The notes below the pieces were generated by a model, which did no database searches, was not told where the DNA came from, and saw only the letters and a list, made by a program, of their open reading frames with translations. DNA of 64,000 nt from Azolla caroliniana (lineage: Eukaryota; Polypodiophyta), in NCBI GenBank assembly GCA_043228905.1, contig JBHGNT010000013.1:15872001-15936000 (forward strand). The letters run 5' to 3'. Made by a program: the position numbers and the translations under genes. Positions 34,447 to 45,738 of this stretch are shown here, one piece after another (within the stretch, counting starts at the first letter, position 1; the number at the start of each line of letters is the position of its first letter).

Positions 34447-36402
34447 TCCACCCCCACTAAACTGCACATCCTCCGGTATGTGCCGGATGGTGAATTTAGT
34501 GGAGGATTCCGGGCCATCGGTTACTCACCCTCCTCTCTTGGTCTGGTTCTTTCGGCTCCCGGTTCCGGTTCCTCCTCGTTTTGTCTCTTGAAGGCTTTTA
34601 TCCACTTCCTGGCCACCGGAGTTGTTATTCGCATCCGTCGAGCTCCGCGAGATGATACGTAGAGTTTTCGTTGACACTATTTACCACGTACAACCCGAAC
34701 CATCGCTTCGCGAACTTGCGCGTAGACCTATGCTGGTTGTTGAGGCTGCTGTTGTAAACTAACACCCAGTCGCCTTCCTCGATCTTCCTTGGCCGGAGCT
34801 TGTGCGTTCGATTGAACCGGGCTTTGTTTCGGATCCTTGCTTCTCTCACCCTCGTCGTGGCTCGTTCCACGACTTCCGGTTTTCGCTCGAGTTGCCGGAT
34901 TCGTGCTGCTAGCAACTCTTCTCTGCTGATTTTGCTAGCCCAATCGATCGCTGCCCACGAGGCGATCGTTCACTCTACTAGCATGATGGGTTTCTGTCCG
35001 TACATTAGTTCCGCCGGCATGTACCCTGTCACTGAACTATGGGTAGTCCTGTCTGCCCATAACGCGTTGTCGTGAAGATTTCCGGCTACGGTGTGAAATC
35101 GGGGTGGAATGGGCAAGTCGGTGGTGTGCAACATGTGCACATGTATACTAGGAAATGGTGTATAGAAATAAGAGGGGAAATTTTATCCCACATTGTAAGG
35201 TTCCTCCCTCCTTGGGCTATAAAAGGAAGGGAGGGGTCACTTATGAAGGGATTGCCTATTTTGCGTATGAGAGGTATACCACTTAGTCTAGAGTTCTTAC
35301 CGTTTTAGGGTTAGGGTTTCGTTTAGGGTTTCCTTATTCATCCTCAGTTAGGGTTTTCTCATAGTCGTTTGGTGCGGCCCATGCGGCCACCATTGTTGTA
35401 ATCATTCGTTTGTTTTAATATAACTTGTTGAGTATCTTGCCTCCGCCGATCTCTCCTTCTATGTCATGGACTTATTCTTTCCTCTTCTCCTCTTGAGCTA
35501 AGCTTCCATATCATATCTTATTCTTTCTCCTCTACTCCCTAGTCCGAGACCCCCGTGGTCCTGCCCCTTCTACACGCACACTCATAACAACGCGACAGCG
35601 TACGGGAGCAACCTCGGCCAGTCGCCGACTTGACCCTTGCACGCGCGTACACTGGCCTTTACGATCAGACCATGGCCCCGTTCAATCTTTCCGTTTGCCT
35701 CCGGGTTGTACGCCGTTGTGAGGGACAGTTTTACGCCTAACCGATCGAACAGTTCCTCGGCCTCTTCCGCGTCTAGCTCTCCTCGGTCAACCACGATTTT
35801 CCCCACGCACCCGTATCGGCATATGACATCCTCGATCAGAAACTTGCACACAACCGCGGTCGTCTTGTTCGTTAGTGCTCGTCCCTCTACCTGGTTGGTT
35901 AGGTCCTCTCTAGCCAACACTAGGTATTGCTTTTGACTTTCGCCCATCGGCATCGTAACTAAGTCAACCATCCATTTGAAGTGCACGATCGGAGGATAAG
36001 TTGGGTGTAGTCCGTTGCGATGTCGAACCACCGAGTGCATTTGGCAGCTTTCCATGTGGACACGAAGTCGTGCACGCTCTTGTACATGGATGGCCACCAA
36101 AATTTTCCCTTTAAATTCTCGAATGTAGCCCATGTACCCCGGTGTCCAGACCAAGGGCTCTCGTGGAACTCCGACATCAGCTTTTGTTGGTCATCCGCCC
36201 GCACTGTTACCCGGAGCGGCGTGTCGTTTCGCTTTTTTGGGACCCTCCAGATTTTTCCGTTCCGCAGGAAATATCGGTATGCCTTCTTTCGGAGCTGTCC
36301 GGCCTCTTCCTTAGTCATCGTGGCGTCTGTCGTCATTGTCTCCAGAAATCTCCCGATTAGAAGCCACTCCCCGTCATAACCGTCTTCGTCGAACTCATTC
36401 AC
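34447..36402 (-). pseudogene. G2 integrase region, split by S2
   Basis: Minus-strand ORF 35959-36402 carries the region before the core (RYFLRNGKIWRVPKKRNDTPL, HESPWSGHRGTWATF..WW), and 35582-36154 carries the core with KWMVDLVTMPMG, VVDRGELDAEEAEELFDRLG and AYNPEANGKIERGH, the D,D-35-E pattern. Solo LTR S2 interrupts at 35597. The C-terminal part lies at 34625-35067 (TRKFAKRWFGLYVV, YHLAELDG). It ends without a chromodomain. Frames are broken in several places. Confidence 0.86.
35068..35597 (+). mobile_element. Solo LTR S2 (lineage G) inside G2
   Basis: A 530-bp LTR in forward orientation from TGTCGTGAAGATTTCCGG to ACAACGCGACA, flanked by GCGT on both sides (35064-35067, 35598-35601). TATA box GGCTATAAAAGG near 35216; downstream a cluster of TTTAGGGTTAGGG-like telo-box motifs at about 35303-35356. 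The ends and the GACCCCCGTGGTCCTGCCC block match the G2 LTR, so it belongs to the same lineage. Confidence 0.92.
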
Positions 36403-36966
36403 GGGTGGAGCGCTTCACCCTTTTATCCTCATCCTTGCCGATTTGAAGAAGTCTGCGCCGACTTCTTCGCTCTCTGATACCATGCCGTTCTCATCCTCAA
36501 ATCTTGCTCTAGAAAGCATATCGGCCATGGCGTTGTCTTTACCCGAAATGTGTCATATCTACGGGATCAGGGACTTGATGTACGCAATCCACCTGAGCAT
36601 GGCGAGGTCGGGAGTTGCGCATCCGGAGACCATACCAAGAATCGGCAAGCAGTCCGTTTCGATAATTACTTCTGTCTCGATTAGGTAATCTTTGTCGACC
36701 TTAACCGCCAAAACGATACCCCACAACTCGCGCTTCACTTGGGCGTACCCTCGCTGTCGCTCACTCAGTACCTTCTCACCGAACCGGATAGGGAAGCGCG
36801 TGCCATCTTCATCCTCTTGATTTACGACCCACCTGATCCCGGTCGGGCTGGTGTCCACAGTGATGTAGACCAGAGTTCCCGGTGCGTATTCCGCTTGCAC
36901 AAAGCCGGTGCCGCGGTAAGCGTTCGTTTTAGTTTCTGGACCGCCTCCGTATGTTCCTTCGTCCAC
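36403..36966 (-). pseudogene. G2 RNase H region
   Basis: Minus-strand ORF 36559-36966 holds VDTSPTGIRWVVNQED (its first residues lie in the overlapping frame), YAQVKRELWGIVLAV and ETDCLPILGMVSG with the catalytic acidic residues. The stretch after it (GKDNAMADMLSRA) is in a shifted frame. Frameshifts on both sides separate it from RT and integrase. Confidence 0.85.
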
Positions 36967-38492
36967 TCGAATTTCCTGTTCTTCTTTAGCAGGCCGTAGA
37001 GTGGTTCGGCGACGTGCGCATAATTAGGGACCCATATGTGGTAGAAGGCGCATGCTCCCAAGAATCCTCGGACCTCTATGATGGATCTGCACTCCTCCTT
37101 CATTGCCGAGATGGCCTCTACCTTGGTTGGCGATGGCTTCCGGCCGTACGACCCACATAGGTGGCCAACCACTAATATCTCTGGTTGTCCGAAAGCCGAC
37201 TTTTCTCCCAAGAAGGTAAGCCGTGCGCCCTCGAGCCTCTGTAGTATCTTCTCGCAGTCGGAGATGTGGTCCGTGACAAACCTTCGGCACCTGTCCGCGC
37301 CGATCGACTCATCCTTAGCGTCTTCCGGACACCCCTTGATAGGGATGTCGTCTAGGAAAGGCATGGTGATATCCGAGATGCAGTCCCTCAGAACTTTATT
37401 CATTGCGTTCACCATGTGTGCCACCGAATTGGTTCCGCCCTGTGGTAGGGTACACATTCGAACTAGGCTGAGAGGGGTCCGCATCGTCGTGATGTCCCTA
37501 CTTTCCATGACGAGCTGGAACTGGTTGTACCCCGAGTAAAGATCTTTGACCGAGTATATGGACCTTCCGGCAAAGGCTTCAGCAAAGTCATCGATCAACG
37601 GCCCGACTCCCGTATTGCGGATGGTCACTTTGTTGACCGGTTGCAAGTCATGGATGAACTGTAGCATGCCGTTCTTCTTTGGTACCGTAAACCACCGGTT
37701 AGAATAAGAGGCACTCGACGGTTCGAGGATGCCCAGCTCCACTTTCTGCTTAAGAAGCTCCATCAACATCGGCATGTGAGCTCTCGATACTGGGATTGGC
37801 TTGAGACTCCATGGGTATGTGCGGTACTGTAAAGATCACCATTGGCACGACGATGGTCGGTTCGATGCACCCGATCTCTCTTGGTGAGAATGCGAAGGCC
37901 TTCCCATGCCTCTGGAGCATTCTTCTGAACCGGTCCTCTTCCGTCGGCAGTAGGAAGCCACCCCCACTGATCTTCAGCTCTCGTAGCGTTTTGTCGGTGA
38001 AACGGTGTCCTATGCCGACCGGATCTCGCAAGCTCGGGTCGGTAGCGACCCCCTTTATTCGTTCCCAGCTGCCCTCTGGTAAGGGAGCTGCGACGGGCTT
38101 CACCTTCCGGCCCACAATCTTGTATTTTGTGTCTATTCGGGCGATCCGATGCGCCCTGGTTCCTCTTTCGAAGTCCGCAATGACTTCATACATGGCGATC
38201 GAGTTGACCGGTATGACTCTGTCTTCGCTTAGACCTCCTTTGACTACCTTCCCGATTTCCCCCAAGGTGTCATCGAACGAGACCGCCTCCACGACTTCCC
38301 CAATTCCTTCGTCATGGCTTAAGGCTCAGTACGCCTTCAAGCGTATCTCGCCATGTTTTCTTTCTCTGCCGCTGATGCCGGCTATGGTACACCCTCCGTT
38401 GTTGGAGAACAAAACCTTCCTACCTATTTTACAGGTGTGGGGAGTTTCCTGGCGGTCCGGACTATCGTGGCCCCACACCTTGATAGCCCTAT
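36967..38492 (-). pseudogene. G2 reverse transcriptase
   Basis: ORFs 37750-38292 and 36822-37775 together cover the RT: the N-terminal EAVSFDDTLGEIGKVV, ELKISGGGFLLPTEEDRFRRML, then KVELGILEPSSASYSNRWFTV, LQPVNKVTIRN, DLYSGYNQFQL, LPQGGTNSVAHMVNAM and the active site PFLDDIPIKG, then CEKILQRLEGARLTFLGEKSAFG and FLGACAFYHIW. The two ORFs are joined by a frameshift near 37.8 kb. The frame starts in the -1 register after the frameshift site at 38493. Confidence 0.88.
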
Positions 38493-38502
38493 CTAAAAAT
38501 CC
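38493..38502 (-). promoter_or_regulatory. Candidate -1 frameshift site, G2
   Basis: Minus strand GGATTTTTAG. The protease frame ends ..KPDF-stop; the -1 frame continues GFLDRAIKVWGHDSPD, matching G1 and G3. Confidence 0.72.
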
Positions 38503-39543
38503 GGCTTATCATCATTTCCGAGGGTGTCCCGGTTTCGTTCGTGGTTCTTCCGAACGGTAAAACATTGGACGGAGTGATGGACGTCCTAACTTTTTATCCT
38601 CACATAGGCTGAACCATTGTCCAACACTTTCGTCTCCATTCTAGCCACCGTAATGTATGGTTCCCCGAGGTTGAGCGAGTGGGAGGACGTTTCTTTCAAA
38701 AAAAAGTGTTGGTTTATGTCGACGTCTCCGACACTCACCCTGACGTTCGGGCAGGCCCCGTGCAACTCTTCCGTGACTCTTGTTGCTGCGCGTATCTTCC
38801 ACCCGTGTTTGGTGTTGATCGGCCAAATTCCCTTTTTGTAGAAGTCCATGGACATTAGGTTAATTTCTGACCCGTGGTCGATTAATGCCACCACTGGTTC
38901 CTTGACATTCCCGATTCGAACTGGGGTCTTTGTAGTAGCTCTTGCCCAGTGCGGCTTGGTGTAATGGCTTTCTGCGAGCTCGTCTTTCGTGGCAATCTCG
39001 TCGAGGAGTGCCGCCCTCACCTCAATCGGCTTCTCGGGCTCCAGTTCCTTTGTGAGACGCTTTCTCTTCACGAGGTCCACGATGCTGTTGTGGAACTCCC
39101 TTCTTGCTATACCGAGCACTTCCCTAAGCGTGAGTGCTATCGTGGAACTCCCTTCTTACTATACCAAGCACTTCCCTAAGCGTGAGTTCTATGCGACTGT
39201 CGAGAACTCGCTCCTCTAGAACCTTTTGTAGGTTCGTTGTTTTCTCGATTTCCGAGCTTATGCGGAAGCTCGGAATCCTACCCTTTTCCTTCTCTTGGGA
39301 CCCGGTCGGAGCGGCATCATTCTTTTTGGGCGTGCTTCGGGTGTTATACCTCCTCGAAGGGCCCGCTCCCCCGGTTTTCCCCGCTCGTCTTTCGTCGATC
39401 AAGGCCTCGTAGTTCCTACACGTGGCTTCCACAAAGCCGATGCTTTCTTCAACGGGGTCGCTCCACCCGATAACTTCACGCACACGTTCTTCTGCGCGCT
39501 CCGCTTCTCCATTCTGCAAACCTTCCTCTAGCCAAGGTCTCAA
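38503..39543 (-). pseudogene. G2 gag C-terminus and protease
   Basis: ORF 39124-39543 spans the end of gag and reads straight on into the pre-protease region (RYNTRSTPKKNDAA.., EIEKTTNLQKVLEERVLDSRIELTLREVLG), showing that gag and protease share one frame. A ~51-bp tandem duplication near 39096-39190 breaks it. ORF 38586-39119 then encodes the protease: ESHYTKPHWARATTKTPV, VVALIDHGSEINLMSMDFYKKG and HFFLKETSSHSLNLGEPYI. The active-site triplet is D-H-G. Confidence 0.86.
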
Positions 39544-40675
39544 GAATAGCCGGCTAAAACCCAGGGTTTGAATCAGGTTTGGCCGCCTTTTCCCCTACTC
39601 GGATGCCGGCTGAAGTCGAATAGTGGATGGCTTCGACGTGCCAGGCCGCAGCCTCTTCCATTAGCCTCTTCATGCCACCTCGTCCGAAATTCGTGTCGAG
39701 CAGTCTTCGCGTGTCGCTCGCATGTACCCAACCATTCGAAAGGTAGACTACATTACTCCTGAGTGCTTCTTCGAAGTCAGCGCATTCTCTCCGGGCATGT
39801 CCGGTGGCATCGCACCATACGCACCTCTGATTGGCCGGCGGTCGCCAGTCGTACGACTGGACCTCATCGCTTCAGCGGGCTTGGGCAATCTGGAGGTCGC
39901 GTACCATCCTTGTTAGTTCTTCTAGCCCTGCGCCACTCACAGGTCCCATGACTATGTTCGTCTGGGTTGGGCCTAGCTCGAGCCACCTCCTTGTTTCTTC
40001 CATTCGGGTCGGCATCGGTTTGGCCCTGATTTCGACAGCCGGTCTGACCGACGAGGATCCCTTTTCTCTCCAGTCTCGGCGTTTGTCAATCCTGTTGCAT
40101 ACTTCTTTGACGGTCGCCCAGTCAGTCGTGAGACCTTAGTTGGTTTCCAGAAGAAGACCCATGCTTTCCCGGATGCGCGAATCGAAAGATGTTACGAAAA
40201 ATAAGACTTTGCTTATTTCGAGCACGGTTCGGTCCAATCTAGAGAGTCGCGCGAACCATGACTCGAACTCTTGGAGGAGCGCTGAAGCGTTCTGACCCTT
40301 ATCTAGGTTGTTGACCTAGTCCATAAAATCCTTTCTTGATAGCCGGAGTGAGTCATCATAGTTGTACCTCTCGAGAACTTCCTCTACGAATTCCACCCAA
40401 TCGCGACAAACTGCTTTTATCTCGACCATCTCCGTATGGATGTGTGGTATTACGACCCGAGGAAACCCCACTAGCCGTCTATCTTCGGGTATGTTCCTCA
40501 TCTGCATTTCCGATTGGTAAGCCTCCAAGTAACTTGTGGCGTCCTTTCCGCCGAACCGGCCTATCCTACCGATCGTTGCTTCTATGGCCCGGTCGAGGAC
40601 ACTCGCGCCCTCACGAGCACTAACCAGGCGGTCTACGGCCACCGCCATTACTTCTGGAAGTTCGCTTCCTCTCAT
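39544..40675 (-). pseudogene. G2 gag
   Basis: MRGSELPEVMAVAVDRLVSA starts at 40675 and the capsid-like part runs to 40316 (FGGKDATSYLEAYQSEMQMRN, DWVEFVEEVLERYNYDDSLRLSRKDFMD) where a stop follows. The rest, including the CCHC knuckle (minus-strand TGCGATGCCACCGGACAT context near 39.8 kb), is in broken frames. Confidence 0.82.
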
Positions 40676-40699
40676 CTCCAGATTTCTTTGCCGCCCTTT

Positions 40700-40717
40700 T
40701 TCACGTCGGGTTCACCA
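40700..40717 (-). promoter_or_regulatory. G2 primer-binding site
   Basis: Minus strand TGGTGAACCCGACGTGAA, four bases inside the 5' LTR start at 40722. Confidence 0.65.
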
Positions 40718-40811
40718 ATTATGTCAAGGTTATCCTCGCGGTGTCGTGAAGAAAACCGTCCACAAGCGGAATCGGTGCACCGGAGCGTAGGAACCGGCTC
40801 TTCATGCACGT

Positions 40812-41440
40812 TGTCGAGGTTTTCCTCGTGGATGCGTGGAATGAGGCGGAACCTCGGGGGTCCTGTACCAAAGAGCAAGAGAGGAAGGAGAAGAGACCCT
40901 CTACGTGCGAGCGTAGATCCACAGGGACACGGCCCTTCGACGCAAAGACGCAAGTGGGACAGCGACATAGAAAGACACGAATGTATGTATGTATTAACAA
41001 AGACAAACAACAAGAACACGAAGACAACAAAACCACGAAGTCGGTTACAACCGAACAGGCCGGCGAACAGATGCCGATGCCTGTTCGTAAACGCACAGAA
41101 AGACAGGAGCAGGTTGGAGGTGCTGCCGGAAGCTCTCGGGCATTCCTCAGAGCAGCGCGAACCTCTCGAAACCTGCACAGAATGAAGCTATGGATTTTGC
41201 GAACCAGAGAGAGAGAGAGACCCTTCGCACGCAAACCGATAGCACTTCGTCCTCGACTCTCCGCGATCCCCCCCCCTTCTCGTCTCCCTCCTTTTTATAG
41301 GCAAGGAAGGAGCCGTTTCCCCTTTACTTCCTACCCACTAAATCTACCCGCCTAGGATCTTCTATGGACAACATTCGAGAAGAGTCGGTTCCTACGCTCC
41401 GGTGCACCGATTCCGCTTGTGGACGGTTTTCTTCACAACA
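40812..41440 (-). repeat. G3 3' LTR
   Basis: 629 bp, minus strand starting TGTTGTGAAGAAAACCGTCC and ending GGAAAACCTCGACA; TATA-like GCCTATAAAAAGGAGG near 41300 on the minus strand, and a GA tract at 41207-41220. Confidence 0.94.
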
Positions 41441-41513
41441 TCTGCCCCCACCTAACCGCGCATCCACCGGCATGCGCCAAATTGAGTCGGGACGGAGAAA
41501 ACTGGTACAACCT

Positions 41514-42560
41514 TCATTCCCCGCCCGTCGGTTCTTCCTCGGTTTCGGATCGTTCGTCGTCGCGGTCCAGGCCAACCGGATCCGGCTCGTCGTCGTGACG
41601 CTTCTTGAACGCTTTGATCCGCTTCCCAGCTACCGGTATCGCCATTCTCGTGCCGTCGAGCTCCGCCAGATGGTACGTCCCGTTGTCGTTGGCGCTTTGT
41701 ACCACGTAAGGCCCGAACCACCTTCTTGCGAACTTCCGTGTCGCTCGGTGCTGGTTGTCAAGGCTGCTGTCGTAGACTAGCACCCAGTCGCCTTCCTCGA
41801 TCTTCTTCGGTCGGAGCCGGTGCGTTCGGTCGAACCGGGCTTTGTTCCTCATCCTTGCTTCCCGAAGCTTTTCTACAGCCTGCTCCACGTCCTCCGGTCT
41901 TCGCTCGAGCTGTCGTATACGCACCGCCAGCAGCTCCTCCCAGCTCATCTCGTCTCTCCAGTCCACGGTTGCCCACGAGGAGATCGTACGTTCCATCGGC
42001 ATGACCGGCTTCTGCCCAAACATGAGTTCTGCCGGTATGAATCCGGTTACCGAACTGTGCGTAGTTCGGTCCGCCCACAACGCGTAAGGCAACAGCTGCG
42101 GCCAGTTCCCGACTTGACCTCCGCATGGCCGAACTAACGCCTTGACGATCGGTCCGTGTCCGCGCTCCACCTTCCCATTCGCCTCCGGATTGTACGTAGT
42201 GGTAAGCGAGAGCTTGACTCCTAGCCGGTCGAACAACTCCTCGGCCTCTTCGGCATCCAACTCCCCGCGATCGGCCACGATCTTCCCGACGCACCCGTAT
42301 CGGCATATCACGTCCTCGATCAGGAACCGACATACGGCCGCGGTCGTTTTGTTCTGAAGGGCTCGGCCTTCCACCTGGTTTGTCAGATCTTCCCGAGCCA
42401 GGACTAGATACCGCATCTGTCTGACGCCCATCGGCATCGGCACCAGATCTACCATCCATTTGAAGTGGATGGTCGGAGGGTATGTAGGGTAAAGCTCGTC
42501 CCAATGCCGGACTATGGAGTGCATCTGACAGCTCTCGCAAGTTGTCACGAACCGATGCAC
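41514..42560 (-). pseudogene. G3 integrase core and C-terminus
   Basis: A 348-residue ORF with the H2C2 finger end (CESCQMHS), KWMVDLVPMPMG, VADRGELDAEEAEELFDRLG and TYNPEANGKVERGH, which gives the D,D-35-E triad, then FIPAELMFGQKPVMP, the GPY/F-like block KKIEEGDWVLVYDSSLDN..RRWFGPYVV, and YHLAELDGTRMAIPVAGKRIKAFKK. It ends in an acidic tail with no chromodomain. The N-terminal finger upstream is separated by a stop where G2 has Trp (SPWSGHRG context, near 42.64 kb). The core itself is uninterrupted. Confidence 0.88.
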
Positions 42561-43769
42561 GTCCCGGTACAGTCCCGACCACCAGTACTTCCCCTTTATC
42601 TTCTCGAACGTGGCCCACGTTCCACGGTGTCCGGCCTAAGGGCTGTCGTGGTAGCCCGTCAGCAGCTCCTCCTGTTCTTCCTTCATCGCCACCATTCAGA
42701 GCGGGACGCCGTTCCTCTTCTTCGGGTGCTTCCATAAGTATCCGTCCCGGAGAAAGAATCGGTATGCTTTCTTCCGGATCCGGTTTGCCTCGTCCCTCGT
42801 CCATGACGCATCCGGCGTCATCGTCCTCAAAAACCCACTGATCTGGAGCCGTCGTACTTGCTCTCGTCGAAGTCGTTAAGTGCCGGAGTGCTCGTCCCAT
42901 CGGCCATTACGTACGTTGCCTCGAAGAAGTCCACGCCGACTTCTTCGTCCTCCGAAACCATGCCGCCCTCGTCATCAAACCTCGCCCTCGAAAGCATGTC
43001 GGCCATGGCGTTGTCTTTTCCGGAAATGTGTCGTATTTCCGGGTCCAGGGACTTTATGTACGCTATCCACCTGAGCATCACCAGGTCCGGCGTCGCGCAT
43101 CCGGAAACCATGCCGAGAATCGGCAGGCAATCCGTCTCGATAACCACTTCTGTCCCGATCAAGTAGTCTTTGTCAGCCTTTACTGCCGAAACGATACCCC
43201 AGAGTTCGCGTTTAACCTGGACGTACCCTCGCTATCGTTCACTGAGAACCTTCGCGCCGAATCGGATCGGGAACCGAATGCCGTCCCCGTCTTCTTGGTT
43301 GACGACCCATCCGATCGGACTCGTATCCACCGTTATGTATACCGGGGTACCCTTCTCGTAGACAGCCTTCCAGAGCGCCGGTGCCGCCACAAGAGCTTCC
43401 TTTAGCTTCCGGACCGACTCCGTGTGCTCGTCCCTCCACTCGAATCTTTGCCCTTTCTTCAGCAGCCCGTATAGCGGCTCCGCAACGTGGGCGTAATGCG
43501 GGATCCATATGTGGTAGAACGCGCATGCCCCCAAGAACCTCCGAACTTCCGTAACCGAGCTACAGTCGGTCTTCATCGCGGAAATGGCTTCTACCTTTGC
43601 CGGAGACGGCTTCCGGCCATATGGTCCACATAGGTGTCTGACCACCAGGATTTCCGATTGCCCGAAGGCCGATTTCTCCCCGGAGAAGGTGAGCCTCGCA
43701 TCCTCTAGCCTTTGTAGCACCTTCTCGCAGTCGCCGATGTGTGCTGCCACGAATCGCCGCATCCGTCCG
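42561..43769 (-). pseudogene. G3 RT connection, RNase H and integrase N-terminus
   Basis: Minus-strand ORF 43232-43927 holds RFVAAHIGDCEKVLQRLEDARLTF, FLGACAFYHIWIPHYAHVAEPLYGLL and VDTSPIGWVVNQEDGDG, then a stop at the position of Gln in LSERQRGYAQ. ORF 42827-43162 holds ETDCLPILGMVSGCATPDLVML and HISGKDNAMADMLSRARF, the end of RNase H. The linker to integrase has further breaks. Confidence 0.85.
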
Positions 43770-44963
43770 GCCCGAGTGTCTCGTCCTTCTCTTCCACCGG
43801 GCACCCCTTTATCGGGATGTCGTCTAGAAACGGCATGGTGATGTCCGGGATACAATCCCTCAGTACCTTGTTCATTGCATTCACCATGTGGGCCACCAAG
43901 TTGGTCCCTCCTTGTGGCAGGGTACACATTCGCACTAGGCCGAGGGGAGTTCGCATCGTCGTAATGTCTCTACTCTCCACGGCTAGCTGGAACTGGTCGT
44001 ACCCCGAGTATAGATCACCGACCGAGTAAATCGACCTTCCGGCGAAGGCCTCCACGAACTCGTCTATGGTCGGTCCGATTCCTGCATTCCGAATGGTCAC
44101 TCTGTTGACCGGCTGCAGGTCCTGAATGAAGCGCAATGTTCCGTTTTTCTTTGGTACGGTAAACCATCGGTTTGAGTATGGCGCGCTCGACGGTTCGAGA
44201 ATACCCATATCGACTTTCTGCCTCAGTAGCTCCATCAACTCCGGGATGTGAGCTCTTGGTACCAGAATCGGCTTGAGATTCCACGGCACATGCAGTACCG
44301 TGAATATCACCATCGGCTCCACGATTGTCAGGTCTACGCACCCGATCTCTTCCGGCGAGAATGCGAAGGCTTTCCCATGCCTTCCAAGCATTCTCCGAAA
44401 CCGGTCTTCCTCCGCCGGCAGTAGGAACCCGCCCCCACCGATCTTGAGCTCCCGGAGCGTCCCGTTGGTGAAGGTGTGTCCTATGCAGGCCGGATCTCGT
44501 AAACTGGGGTCCGACGCCACCCCTCTGATTCGGGACTCGTTGCCCTCCGGCAAGGGTGCCGCGACCGGCCTTACCTTCCGGTCCACAGTCTTGTACTTCG
44601 TGCTAACTCGGGCCGTCCGATCCGACCCGAGCCCCCGACTGAAGTTCGCGATGACTTCGTACATCTCTTCGGAACATACCGGTATCGTCCGGTCTTCGTT
44701 AAGGTCTTCTCCGGCTACCTTCCTCAGCATTCCCAAGGTGTCGTCGAAGGAGACCGCCTCCACGGCTCCACTGATTTCCTCGTCCGGGCCGAGAACTCCG
44801 CACGCTCGAAGTCGCTCTTCCGCCCTTGTCTTGTCTCGGTCGACGATGCCGACCATCATACACCCTCCGTTGTTGGAGAAGCAAAACTTCCTACCTATCG
44901 TACAGTCGTGGGGTCCTTTCCAAGTGTCCGGGCTGTCTCGGCCCCACGCCTTGGCAGCCCTCT
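43770..44963 (-). pseudogene. G3 reverse transcriptase ORF (-1 frame)
   Basis: The frame opens at the frameshift site (GFLERAAKAWGRDSPDTW..IGRKFCFSNNGGC), passes MMVGIVDRDK at 44859 and contains ELKIGGGGFLLPAEEDRFRRML, KVDMGILEPSSAPYSNRWFTV, FIQDLQPVNRVTIRN, DLYSGYDQFQLAVE, LPQGGTNLVAHMVNAMNK and the active site PFLDDIPIKG. It leaves the homologous frame near 43765 through a frameshift; coding continues in the overlapping frame. The RT domain up to that point is intact. Confidence 0.88.
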
Positions 44964-44973
44964 CTAAAAATCC
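44964..44973 (-). promoter_or_regulatory. Candidate -1 frameshift site, G3
   Basis: Minus strand GGATTTTTAG. The protease frame reads ..GAG GAT TTT TAG; the -1 frame reads ..GGA TTT TTA GAG and stays open for about 400 codons. A tRNA-Phe on UUU can slip one base back on the U run before the UAG. Confidence 0.75.
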
Positions 44974-45738
44974 TCCCGGTTCTCGCCACCGAGGGATTCG
45001 CGGTTTCGCTCGTGGTTCGGCCGCACCGTCAGAAATTGGACCGAATGGCGCCCGTCCTGGCTTTTGACCCTTGCGTAGGCCGAACCGTTGTCCAGCACCT
45101 TGGTCTCCATTCGCGCCGCCGTGATGTATGGTTCCCCTAATATGACCGGGTGCGAGGATGTCTCCTGTACGAAGAAGTGCTGGTCAATCTTGACGTCGCC
45201 GATCTTGACTCGCACGTTCGGGCAGGCCCCGTGCAGTTCCTCGGTGGCGCGCGTCGCCGCCCGTATCTTCCACCCGTGCTTGGTGTTGATCGGCCACTTT
45301 CCCTTCTTATAGAAGTCCATTGACATCAGGTTTATTTCCGAACCGTGGTCCACCAATGCCACCACCGGTTCCTGAACATATCCGATCTTCACCGGGGTCT
45401 CCGTGGTCGCTCGGGCCCAGTGTGGCCTCGAATAGTGGCTCTCCGCCCACTTGTCTTCCATCGCCATGTTGTCGATGTGCGTCGTCTGCACCTCCACCGG
45501 TCTTTCCGGTTCCGTCTCCGTCGACAGCCTCTTCCGTTTCACTAGGTCCACAATGGAGTCGTGGAACTCCTTCTTGGCAATCCCGTAATGACAACTCCAC
45601 TTTGCTGTCGAGGATCCGTTCCTCTAGGACCTTCCGTAGGTCCGTAGTCCTTTCTATTTCCGTCCCCAGTCGATATCCGCCCTTCCTGGGGTTATCTTGC
45701 GAGCTGGGCCCGCCGGCATCGTTCCGTCGTTGCCCGAA
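44974..45738 (-). pseudogene. G3 protease region
   Basis: ORF 44964-45551 encodes ESHYSRPHWARATTETPVKI, VVALVDHGSEINLMSMDFYKKGKWPI, HGACPNVRVKIGDVKIDQHFFVQETSSHPVILGEPYI and ends at the frameshift site. The active-site triplet is D-H-G, not the usual D-S/T-G, as in G2. Upstream the frame connects to gag through a TGA and a small deletion around 45.58 kb. Expected role: maturation of gag and pol. Confidence 0.85.

Noticed and set aside
41758-42900. 380-codon minus-strand ORF as a separate gene
   Set aside because: It is the out-of-frame shadow of G3 RNase H/integrase; the recognisable integrase motifs are in the overlapping frame 41514-42560.
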